Part shown: piece by piece, positions 1 to 17,600 of the stretch
Position numbering within the stretch: the first letter of the stretch is position 1
Layout of the letters: every line of letters begins with the position of its first letter
Origin: Paraspadella gotoi
Taxonomy: Eukaryota; Chaetognatha
DNA length: 64,000 nt
Assembly: GCA_051294375.1 (NCBI GenBank)
Contig: CM119264.1
Location: 10,515,832-10,579,831, forward strand
Direction of reading: 5' to 3'
Notes under the pieces: model-generated
Seen by the model: only the letters and a program-made list of their open reading frames with translations
Databases searched by the model: none
Told to the model about the DNA's origin: nothing
Program-made: the position numbers and the translations under genes

Positions 1-223
1 TATATTAAATTTTACCTATTGGACGACCGAATCCGCTCATTTGTCGTCTTTTTGTCTTTGGAAAATTTTAGACATCTGTAGCGGCCAATGGGAATAGGAA
101 GAGCAAGGTTTTTTAATAAAATTAACGTCCTATGGAAGAGGACGAAAAAAATAGAAGGATTCGGATATCATAATTTTAGTAGCTATATAGATATTAGTTA
201 TTAGTTTATTATTATATAATTAT

Positions 224-403
224 TTTTACTTTCGCCGACCGGGGTTAGGGAGGGGTTAGCGTTAGGGGTGGTTTAAGGTTAAGGGTGGTTAGGGTTATAA
301 GGGTTTAGGGTAATTCGGTAATATTTTTAAAATTTTTTTTAAAAATAAGTATTTTTAAGTGGTTTTTCAAAAGCCGCCAAAACCGCGGTCGGCGAAAGTA
401 AAA
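224..403. mobile_element. MITE-like element with perfect 17-bp terminal inverted repeats
   Basis: The segment starts with TTTTACTTTCGCCGACC (224-240) and ends with its exact reverse complement (387-403). The interior is about 145 bp, carries degenerate TTAGGG-like words and has no coding potential. A diverged relative lies at about 26699-27084. This is the structure of a non-autonomous DNA transposon. I could not identify a clear target-site duplication. Confidence 0.65.
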
Positions 404-660
404 TTTAGTCATATAATTATATATTTAATTAAGGATTCATTTTTAAAACGTTGGTAATTATAGTAATTAAAAAAATTGTTTAAAATTAAATTTATGTTTA
501 AGTTTAGGTTAGGGGTTTATTTAGGGTTAGAAATAATTTTAGGGTTAGGGATAAGTTTAGGATTAAGGTTAAGTTTAGGGTCACTGGTAAGTTTAAGGTT
601 ATGGGTGAGTTTATGGCTAATGGTAAGTTTAAGGTTAGGAGTAAGTTGAAAGTTATATAA
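240..660 (+). repeat. Degenerate TTAGGG-like interspersed sequence
   Basis: Words such as GGGTTAGGG, GGTTAGGG and AAGGTTAAG recur irregularly at 240-310 and 485-655 in AT-rich DNA. The spacing is irregular, so this is not a telomeric array. The first block lies inside the inverted-repeat element at 224-403. The second is an unbounded tract of G-rich degenerate repeats. Confidence 0.5.
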
Positions 661-1401
661 AAATTAAAGTTAAAGGTAAATTAATTAATAAATTTTTGAA
701 AATATTTTAAATTCGATTTTAAAAATAACAATATATATTTATATTATTTTGAAATAAAATATAAAATTTTTAATTATATTTTTAAATATTTATATAAAAA
801 ATATAAAATATATTTATTTATCCACGTATTATTTATGAAAATTTTCAAAATTATTTTTCACTTTTTTATTTTTTTATTTAATCTATATTATTTAATTATA
901 TATATTGCTCTTTTAAAAAAATTTTATCCATATTCGATATCATTGTTGTGACGTTCCTAATTATTCCTTTTGGTTAAAAAACGACCTTCGTTTTTTCTTT
1001 TCTTCTTTATTTTCCCCCAAGGCCACAGGAAATGTTTAAAATATACTAGCGCTTTCTTTTTTTTGCTAAGTTTAAATGATTTTGTTTAAAGATTTGGTAC
1101 AACTTAATATAAGAATTAAAAGAAATTCAAATTGAAAAAGTCAAACTCGGGAGATTTCTTTGGGGATTTACAACACCTGTTTTGTTACTTACTTGTTCAT
1201 ATGTGAACTTAGGTCAATTTTGATTATAATTCATTGAACCATTCGTCTTACCCAAGGTTATATAGTATAATTAATGTTTGAAAGGTTAATAAAGAACTAT
1301 TCTGATTTTTCTCAAACCCAAACCCAATTTAGTGAACTTCCACAACATGGCAACATAAACGTAGAAATCATAAAAACTGGTTCCTGCTAAGTTATATCAA
1401 A

Positions 1402-7943
<6,542 letters not shown>

Positions 7944-8290
7944 TTTTGTCCAGAGTTTACCAGTGATTTAACGCTATTGTTTTTTTCGTTTCGCAATGGA
8001 TTTTCACAAACAAAGATAGAACTGTGATCACTCTTCATCAATCATAGTGAATTAGAGCGCCTCGCAAACTGATTTCGGTCAGTGACGTTCACTGTATATT
8101 TTCCCTACGATGGTTTCTTAGTTTTCTTGCTTATTATACAATCGCTAAAGTGATCATTGTAAATCACTGTAACCCCTGAAATGGTACAATTTTTCTCTCT
8201 TTTTTTTCCCCCGTCTATGAAATTGGTAAAACCAATATATAAATTATCCATTCATTTAATAAATAAGCTATCTTGTCCCTGACTTATATA
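7944..8290 (+). other. 3' untranslated region of the zinc-finger gene with AATAAA
   Basis: After the stop codon at 7943 the sequence becomes AT-rich. A polyadenylation-type hexamer AATAAA occurs at 8258-8263, about 315 bp downstream of the stop. The hexamer lies in a 70-bp block (8217-8286) that is nearly identical to 53124-53193, so the poly(A) signal may have been supplied by, or copied with, a dispersed repeat. Confidence 0.45.
8217..8286 (+). repeat. 70-bp block repeated at 53124-53193
   Basis: The segment containing AATTATCCATTCATTTAATA and CTATCTTGTCCCTGACTT recurs at 53124-53193 with about three differences. Flanking sequences on both sides differ. Confidence 0.7.
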
Positions 8291-10150
8291 ATTTTATTTC
8301 TTATTACCATGATGGAAAAAAAAACTCGCGGTAACTTTCCGGTTATTTTACGGCATTTTAATGTAAGAATCGAAAAATAAAATTTAGATATCAAGAAATT
8401 TTGGCCTCATGTGATTCATATGAGCTGTGTATCATTTATGTACAATAAAAAAAATAAAAGTTCTATGCAAAAAAAAATTAGTTTAAAAAAATATTTTTTT
8501 CTTTTATTTTTTTTATTCATATTATTGTTAATATTTTATCTCTGACATGATATTTTTTATCAGATTTGAAGCAAAAGATGTTCCATGGCAAACAGTAAAA
8601 AAGATTGGTCCCCTAAAAAGTAAACCAGGCTTGTATTGTTGCTGCATAATGTAATGATTTTATTTAAACAAAATCTTTATTTTTTATAAAAAAATTCTTA
8701 TTCTATGTATTGATCAAAGCATTTTAATCATATAGAATATATCGAAACAAAAATGATATTATTTTGATTTATAAAATATTTTTGCAAGTAGCATAATGTT
8801 ATTAATGCCGCAGTAACCGTTCAGTTTAAGCCCTTGAAAGTGATTTACATTTATTGGCGCAGCCACTGGTTTCTTATGGCTCCACTTGAGATCGAATACA
8901 AATTAACAAACAAGCCAAATAAATACTTTAATACTATTCACCGTTTTACCCGCCGAAAGATTGCTCGCTTCTGATAATGGCGTCATTTTCTCTGAAATTT
9001 CGCTGCAATATTTCTTTAGTCATTTCTGCAGCTTTAATTTAGAAATCTTGTTAGTCACTTGCTTTGCAGATGTACGTTTGATCTCCTATTAAGAGAAAAA
9101 AAATGTATATCATGTAGCATAAATTAACTTTAAATAGATTTATTCGTGCAGTATAATAGAAAATAGATTCATGGGATTTGAATGTTAGAAATATTTTTTC
9201 AAAATTATGTAAATTGTTTTAGATTTTGGGTGAGAAAATAAACCTGAAGTTTTTAAATTAAAAGTTTGTTTAGTAAACAGAGTAACTGGATTTAAATTGT
9301 TAAGTTTGCTTCTGTTAAATTTTCAATCGTGCCTTTTTTCACTGACGTTTCATGTTTTGTATATAATCTTTTTAAGTTTAGAATTTTTTAGACATCAGCT
9401 CATATTATTTTGGTTTGTTGTATCTTTGTAAATACAAAAACTCGCTCTATATTAATATTAATAGATATTCTTTCTTATTAAGCTAATTACTCTTAAATTT
9501 TTCACTCTTGACTACTAAGTTAATATGAAGAATTGTCTACTGCGGTGACGACTCATCTGCAATCATTAGCTATCTCGAATTTTTTTTCATTTCTTAATCC
9601 CCAACTTCTGCACAGGTTTTATCATTCTTACAGTGAAATACGGACCCCATTCTGTATTATGTAGTAGCTTTTTTTGGCAATGTGTCAATAATAACCCACT
9701 TCTCTTGTTTGGAGTGAACTTGAAAATGGGGTATTTTTCTGAATTTTGAAAGATTTTTTCTTTTTATTTAGTGATAGTTTTTTATTTGTTGTTATTCCTA
9801 TAACTTTGAATTTTTTAAAATTTATTGTAAAAGTACGATTTTTTTTAGAATTTGGGCAAGTTCGTACTACTGATTTCGTAGACATTAGCTTTTGTTTTTC
9901 GTCTCTTGCTCGAGACAGTTCTGTTTAATGCGGGATTTCTCCGCCCGCCGCGCCCTCGTCTATTTAAGGTCATGCAGGCGACTGCAATCGACCCGAAACG
10001 TTGCAAAACCTTTGCGATAAGTTACGGAATAGTGGTGGAAGAATTGACATAAATACGCAAATGAAAATTTATTCTTATTTATTTTTAATCTTTGGCATAT
10101 TTGAGATTTATAAAAGAATATTGATTTAAGAAAAGAATATTTTCTACCTT
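8291..10150. other. AT-rich intergenic spacer, no gene seen
   Basis: The sequence is AT-rich with stop codons in all frames. It holds only short open frames without coding character. The last 250 bp, around 9930-10010, are locally GC-rich and may contain the ANKZF1 promoter and 5' leader. Confidence 0.6.
9961..9968 (+). promoter_or_regulatory. Possible TATA-like element upstream of ANKZF1
   Basis: TATTTAAG follows a GC-rich stretch and precedes the ANKZF1 start codon by about 185 bp. Assignment rests only on motif and position. Confidence 0.25.
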
Positions 10151-13100
10151 ATGGCTCCCTCCAATGAACGCGATACAGAAGAGGGTCGGAAATCGTCTTA
10201 TCGGAGATTTCCCTTTTCCTCCGTCGAAGATGATTTTCTATCAAAGCTCGAGCCTTTCGAGAGCGACGCGACCAAGCTCGGTTCTTCACTTTCCGCCGAT
10301 CTCGAACCTCGATTCGAGGAAGACGATTCGACGAAGTCGGACGTCCAAACCGAGTCGACCTTGGCTTGCTCCCATTGCCGAACCACGTTCGCCGATCGAG
10401 ACGAACAGGCAAATACCTGATGTTCTCTTCAATATTCTCCCATTATTAAGTAAATATCCCCTGGGTTTTAAAGCGCAGTTTTCTTAATAACCTAGGTGCG
10501 CCACTTTAAGCTGGACTGGCATCGCTACAACCTGAAGAGGACGCTGCTGAGGATTCCACCTTTGACGCAGCTCGAATTCGATGACGAAATTGACAGGCGT
10601 CAGGACGAAGGCGGGGAACTCAGTTCGATATCCGGTTCGGATGAGGAAGCAGATGAAACGGATGACACAAAGCGGCAGCAATTGTTAGAGGTCTGGAAGA
10701 AGCGTGGTATTTCCCACTTGTTCTAGGGCGGAGGAAATTACGGGGTGTATGAAGTTGAATTTCAAGTCTACCTTCATTTTCGATCTTAGTCAAATGGGTT
10801 TCTTTTTATATTTAAAAGATAATTTTGCCGTTTTGACATCTTTCCCCTTTTGATTTCAAGGATTTCGTCCGCTGCGGCGACGACATCGAAAACCCCGTCA
10901 TGGAAGACTTCATCGAAGACGAGTCGCCGGCCCGACCGCCAAAACCGAATCACCCCAAAATCTTTTTTCGCGCCGCGGACGGAGAGATCGCCTCCGTCTA
11001 TCGCGTCGCGCTGGGTCCAAAGAGCGACGCCGACTTTGACGCCGTCGACAGGGTCAAGCTGATCGTCGCCGCCGCCAAGGAGAAGCGCTGGGCCGTCGTC
11101 CTCACGGGCGGTGGACATTTCGCCGCCGCCCTCTTTCGTGGGAATGATGTAATACAGGTTCGAACCATGATCAGACACGCGATAAGAGGTTCGGATGGAA
11201 TTTTAATAATTTAGTCGGATCTGCTTATCAGCAGATCCCGACTGTATAATTCGGTCCGTCGGTTCGCCCCCTCAATATTGTCGGGCACTAACTTATATCA
11301 TGTCAGAATATCGAATTAAGTAAAAATAAAATTATGTCCGTCCGTCCGTCCGTCCCACCTTAGCAAAAAACACCAATTACTCGTGATTGGATGGATGGAT
11401 TTTAATGAAATTTTGTGTGTGGGTAGGGAAGTGTGTGATTGAGCTGGATATGAAGTTTCGATGGAATCGTCCGAGTGGAAATGAGTTTAAATGGAAAAAA
11501 CAAAAAAATATATTTAACTATTTGAACACCAATTGCTCATGAGTGGATGGGGCGATTGACCTGGAATTTTGTATGTTGGTAGGAAAGTGTGAGATTGAGC
11601 AGGAAATCAAGTTTCGATGGAATCGAATCGAGTGGAAATAAGTTTAAATGGAAAAAAACAAAAAACCTGTTTCACTAATTGATTATGCTTCTTTTTTCTT
11701 TTATATTAAATGATAATGCATGATGTATTAATAAATCAAATAATCAGTTAATTAATCAATTAGTCAATTAATTAATCAATATTTAATTAATCAGTCAATC
11801 AATCAAGTCAATCGTTATCGGCATTATTTTCATCGTCGTCATTGCTTTTGTCGTGGTTAGTGACGAAAAGACCTAAAAACGAACATTTGGGAGAAAATTA
11901 ATTAATTAATTAATTGTTTTATAATTAAATAATTCAAGTTAATTAATTAATTAATTAATTAATTACCGATAATGATCGTCGACAGATCCGACATAGTTTG
12001 CTCAAACTTGTTTTTTATGGTTTCTGATGCTCGTAGTAAATTTTTGCAAAAAAATATTTTCAATTCTCAGCACAAAACTTTCCATCGCTACGTTGTTCGC
12101 CAGAAGCAAGGCGGAGCGCAGAGCGGTAGGGACGCGACGGGAAACGCCCCTAAATCGGCAGGCGCTTCTCTAAGAAGATATAACGAGGCTGCTCTCGCCC
12201 GAGATATCCAAGTAAGTAAGCGAATTTGTTTTTTTTACGTCCCGGACTTACGGATTTGTTTGTGAAATCTATTCTTCTTGAAGGAGCTCTTCAACGACGC
12301 CTGGTCCACTGATCTTTCTTTTTGTGAAGCCGTCTTTTTCCGAGCGCCAAGCTTCAACCGTCAAATCCTTTTTTCCGGCAAGAACCCAGTTTTTTCGAAA
12401 GCGGATCCTCGTCTCCGCCCAATCCCTTTCGCCACGAAGCGGCCCACCTTTAACGAGGTTCAGCGCGTCTTTGCCGTTCTTTCCTCTTTTGAGATTTACG
12501 GCCGGCTCGACTCGGAAAAGGTCGTCTTCGGCGCCGGCGGAATGCCCAAGTCTCCACGGAGGCTGACGACGTCGAAAAAGAACTCGAATCGCGAACAGAC
12601 GGTGGATGAAAAGCCGGAGAAGGTAGAGAGTGAAGCGAAAGGTGATGATCAACAGCGACGACCGCGCGGGCAAAGAATGCAGGAAGCTCCAACAATGCCC
12701 GAACTGGTCGCTGGAGCGGAAGAAATGGAAGAAAATCTTGGCGTCTTGGTCGAAACACTAGAGGTCTATGACACTAATAACCTGAAAGAATTCGATTGCG
12801 ATTTGGGTCGCGGTTCGGATGGGAAGTACCTTCACAGTCACCCCAATGACCCGGGCGAGACGCGTCGAAGGAAAGAGGATAGAATCGTGTCCTCCATTTA
12901 TTCACGGTACAAGAACGACCTCGTCACTTTTACTCGGACGACCGACGAGGAAAACTTTGACAAAACTGTGGAGAAAATTAAAAGGTCGCTCGGCGACGAG
13001 GGCATCGTCGATGAAAACAACGGCCCTGCTCGTCTCCTTGCTCAAGTTTTGAATTCTCGGCTGAAAATCGGACCGACGCAAAAGTTTACGAGATTGTTGC

Positions 13101-13787
13101 ACTTGGCGGTTCAGGAAACCGGCGACGAGCACAAGCACTTTTTGCGACATCTGCTCGAATCTGGTTGCGATCCCGCGTTATTCAACAGTGATGGAAAACC
13201 AGTGTACCTTTCCACCGGTAGGTCGCAAGATGCTCGTGATTAATATTAAAGTCTATTTTTGACGATAATAGACATTTTTCATCCAAATATATTACCCTGG
13301 GCAATTAAAGTTTATGATTTTTTCGACGAACAACTTTTTTTTTTCTTCAGGTGACAAGGGAATCCGTCTCGTCCTTCGCGGCTTCCGAGGCGACTTCCCC
13401 GACAAATACGACTACGAAAAGGCTCAAATTCCGGCGCCTCTCTCCGCCGAAGACTCGGAGCGAAAAAACCAACGACAGGCGGAGCGAAGGAAAAAGATGA
13501 GAAGCGCCAAGAAAGAGCGGGACAAGGAAAGGAGGGAGGAAGCGAAGGTGACGGAGGAACGAGAGAGGGAAGAACGTGAAAAGGAAGAAGCCAAAAAAAA
13601 ATTTCTTCAGCTCTCCGACCGAGAAAAACGAGCTCTGGCGGCGGAAAAACGCTTCGCCGCTCAGTTGAATAGATGCTGGCAGTGCGGGGCCGACATGACC
13701 GGGAAAACTCCTTTCGAGTATATGGACTTCAAATTCTGCTCGACAAAGTGTTTGCAGGAACATCGCCGAAAAGACTCGGGATCGTGA
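10151..13787 (+). CDS. ANKZF1: ANKZF1/Vms1 family tRNA endonuclease of ribosome quality control
   Basis: In the family, this protein releases stalled nascent chains from 60S ribosomes and binds p97/VCP. Exons: 10151-10408, 10496-10690, 10861-11157, 12071-12211, 12284-13217, 13351-13787. They give 753 residues, close to the roughly 726 of the human protein. An N-terminal C2H2-like finger uses C73, C76, H89 and H95, followed by the family signature LDWHRYNLK. The VLRF1 domain shows [12 protein letters not shown] (about 233-244) and [18 protein letters not shown] (about 254-270). Q266 aligns with the catalytic Gln (yeast Q295, human Q246), so the enzyme should be active. Ankyrin-like repeats lie near 562-620, a charged coiled coil at about 640-700 and a C-terminal Cys/His finger at about 717-745. 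Intron 1 (10409-10495) has a GC donor. Intron 3 holds a dispersed repeat. Confidence 0.93.
11215..12016. repeat. Dispersed hairpin-ended repeat, copy 2 (ANKZF1 intron 3)
   Basis: The repeat opens with a perfect 8-bp hairpin (GGATCTGC / GCAGATCC, 11217-11238), then GTCC repeats (11336-11358). It has two tandem versions of the GTTTCGATGGAATCG block (11452-11500 and 11608-11660), an ATTA-rich tract (11880-11965), and ends in TTTGCTCAAACTTGTTT. It is longer than the copy at 4411-4981 because of the internal duplication and ATTA tract. Confidence 0.55.
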
Positions 13788-14094
13788 GCGAGAATGAATT
13801 TCCGTGATCTGGGTTTTTCGATCGAATCTTTTCTTGCGGAATCACGATTCACGATCGGCGTGAATGGAAATTCTTTGAGTCACGGTTGTCGACGAAGAAA
13901 AATTTAAATCTAGAGTTAACGTCATTGCGGTGATTAAACAATCTGTTGCTTTTGATAAATGATTATTTATTTTAAGATGATATAATAAAACAAACTAGCC
14001 TTTTGTAGGCACTCCTCACGTTATTTTTTTATATTCATTGTTGATTAAATATTTACAAAACAAGGTATTGACATTTGATCTCGAATGTGCCAAG

Positions 14095-14151
<57 letters not shown>

Positions 14152-14681
14152 CATCTGCTTCTGTCTTGATCCTTAATCACTCCCTGATAACAACCAACCT
14201 TCCTTCCTGAACTTATTGCCTTATTATTTTGCCCGGAGTTTGGATCCGGGCGCGATCGAGCAACCTCGTCACTTTTTTGGCTCGACTTTTTTCTCAGGAG
14301 TGGATTATAACTGGATTCCGTTACAAAAACGAAATGTCTTTCCTCCTGCGACTCGTTTTGAGGAGACAGACTTTTTCGATTGTATCGAGACGACGACGTC
14401 GAACATGACCAAGTTAAAACCGAAAAAATGACTCACATTTTTTGAGGAAAAAAAACTGGAATGATCCCTGGACCGACGACAGCCCGGTTCGTCGAGTCCC
14501 GAAATTTATGTGTCAAATTTAAGCTTCCTCATTGAACGATTCCTTCGTGTGCCCCCTAAAAAGATTAAAATCATCACATCTAATATTGGTTAAAAACAAC
14601 CGCTATAGTGTGAAAGTCGCGATATTACCCAACCACTGAACAATGAGGAATTGATACGACAGTAGTGGGCAGAGGGGTGCC
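13788..14681. other. Spacer between ANKZF1 and MICAL
   Basis: Holds the ANKZF1 3' region, a long CT microsatellite (14097-14148) and the MICAL upstream region. One open frame of 71 codons (14216-14431) has no ATG start and is discussed as a finding. No other gene is seen. Confidence 0.55.
14097..14148 (+). repeat. (CT)n microsatellite
   Basis: About 26 uninterrupted TC units. Confidence 0.95.
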
Positions 14682-17600
14682 ATGGCCCGAAACATTCACC
14701 CTTCCATCCGCAACAGTGCCTTTAGGGCCCAGGCGCAAAAGGTCAACCCGAACGCCCATTTCAACGATCTCTTCGAACAGTTTGTTCAGGCAAGAAGCAT
14801 GCCTCAAAATGAGTAAGGAAAGGCTAATTATATAATAATTAAAAATAATTTTCTTAGGCATCGACTTTTCGAGCCATCCTTGGATCCTTCTACAAACTTT
14901 GCGACGCCTTAGAAATCAAGCCAGGGACTGAGTTCCGCGTCATTTACCCTCAGTTCAAAGTAAAACTCACCTCATGGAAGGCGCAGAGTCTTTGGACAAA
15001 GATCGACAAACGGGCACAGAATCGCGAGTACAAAAAGGGCCGAGCCTCTCCGAACACTCGTGTGTTCATAATTGGGTGCGGCCCGTGCGGCCTTCGCACG
15101 GCCATCGAGTCCGCTCTGCTCGGTGCAAAGACGGTCGTAATCGAGAAGCGCGACCGGTTCTCTCGTAATAACGTGCTTCACCTCTGGCCCTTCACCATCG
15201 TCGACCTAAAAAACTTGGGCGCCAAAATATTCTATGGAAAGTTCTGCGCCGGCTCAATCGACCACATCGCTATCCGCCAGCTGCAATGCATTCTGCTCAA
15301 GATCGCGCTTATCGTCGGAGTTCAGGTGCGCGAAAGTTGACCAAAAAACAACCGAATCTCAGAAAAATAGAGTTTATGGCAACTCGGAGACATGTGTGAT
15401 GCCCGGGGTGTGAGGCATCTCCCGACAACTGGCGCTCAGGACTTTGGACCTGCAGTGACCACCCCATGTCACTGGGGTATTTATGCCGACACCCTCACAC
15501 TTTAACCAGCGTCACCGTGAGGGGATTGAACCCGGTACTTAGCTGTCCAAGCCAATAAGACGAGCTGAGTTTCGCCCAGCTATACGGGAGGCGAATTTAG
15601 GATTCGCCACAAGTTAATCTTTTTTCGTCTTTTAAGGTTTACGAGAACGTCGAATTTTTGGATCTCGTGGAGCCAGGACTAAATCCTCCCAAAAACTCTC
15701 TCTCTTCCGGTTGGAGGGCAAAGGTGGGTCGGTTTTCAAATTAAACTGCCGCCTAATTTTTTTATTTTGCCCGTTGATTTGCTCTTTCCTAATCCGACTG
15801 GTCGTGAGCCAATTCGTAACGATTGCAATAGGTTTAAGTTTAAGTCATTATTATTCTTCGCCCACAGGTGAACCCCGCCGACCACCCAGTGACGCAATTC
15901 GCCTTCGACGTCATTATCGGCGCCGACGGGCGCCGGAACACCCTCGACGGCACCTACACCGGCGGGAACCCTTTTCCCCGCAAAGAGTTTCGCGGTAAAC
16001 TCGCCATCGCCATTACGGCCAACTTCATCAACTATAACACCCAGGAGGAGGCCAGAGTCGAAGAAATATCCGGAGTCGCTTTCATATTCAACCAAAAGTT
16101 TTTTCAAGTGAGTTTCCCTTCGTCATTTAGTGTTATGTTTTTCTCCCCTCTTTCATCGGATTGGTTTTTAACTGCTGCATTGCTTCCACTCTTCCCTGTT
16201 TTCCTACTTTCCGGCAAACTTGGTTTCTGTTTTTTTTTTCACTTTCATTCCCTCTCTCGATATTCTCACCGCCCTACCCCCCCCTTTCCCTGTCTTTTTC
16301 CCTCGCTTTAAAAATACCTCGTCTTAATTACCTAAGTCCCTTTAAAAGGAACCGACTTATCATTCCAAGTTTTCGTTTCACTTTTTTTTCTGTTAATTTA
16401 ACATAAAAAATATAAGAAAAAAATAATGAAGCAAATTGATAAGTCAGCCGGGAAAAAATATGAAAACTAAGTCAATGGAAGGAATAACGAAACGGGTTGC
16501 TGATTCAGCATTAACACGCCTACCATCAACAGATTATTTTTTGCCAAATGTGGGTTTTTTTTTGGGAGGGAGGAAAGGGCAAAATGTGTTTTCCTTTTTA
16601 TTATATCCCGAAAAGGTTAATTATTCTCCGATTTGTCTATTTTTAGGATTTAAAGGCCAAGACGGGGATCGATTTGGAGAATATAGTCTACTACAAAGAC
16701 GAAACCCACTATTTTGTGATGACGGCCAAGAAGCAGTCGCTCATTCAGAAAGGAGTCATCACCGACGACATTTCCGACACCGTCTCCCTGCTTTCGCGGG
16801 AGAACGTGAATCAGGCGAAGCTGTTAGAGTAAGCGTTGATTAATGAATATACATGTTAAATTGTTACATCCTATTTGCAAATTTATTTTTAAAAAAAGAC
16901 GAACTAAATCTGGCTAATTTATAAGAAGAAGAATAATAATAGAAATTAGTAGCACATATTATGATTTCGTGGATTGAATATGTAATTGTCAAGTAATTGA
17001 AATTACTGAACGCGAATTTTGTTATATTGTACTAGTTATTAATACCATGTTTTTATTTTAACTTCAAAATAATATTGCATTTGACTATTGATTTTCCTCA
17101 CCGACATCGTTTTTCTCCAGTTACGCCAAAGAGGCTGCCGACTTTTCAACGAATTATAAGATGCCTCGCCTTGAGTTCGCCCACAATCACTACGGCCAAC
17201 CGGATGTCGCCATGTTCGACTTCACCTCCATTTACGCCGCTGAAAACGCCTCATACGTCCTCGACCGCAACGGCCACAAGCTGCTCATGGGTTTGGTCGG
17301 GGACAGCCTGTTAGAACCTTTCTGGCCCACCGGTAAGACGCATATAAAAAAAATAGCTAACCTCGTCCCAAACGAATTTCGTACATTGATCCTTTCGTCG
17401 TCGCCAGGCTCTGGCTGCGCCCGCGGCTTTCTCGGTGCCTTCGACGCGGCATGGATGATTCGAAACTGGTCTTCCAACAACATGACTCCTCTGGAGGTTA
17501 TCGCTGAACGGGAAACCATCTACAAACTCTTGCCCCAAGTCACGCCCGAGAATCTGCACAAAAACCACAACCAGTATTCCATCGACCCGGATTCTCGGTA

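Noticed and set aside
240-660. Telomere or telomeric array
   Set aside because: The TTAGGG-like words are irregular and degenerate, part of the tract is enclosed by terminal inverted repeats, and genes follow at once. It is not a chromosome end.
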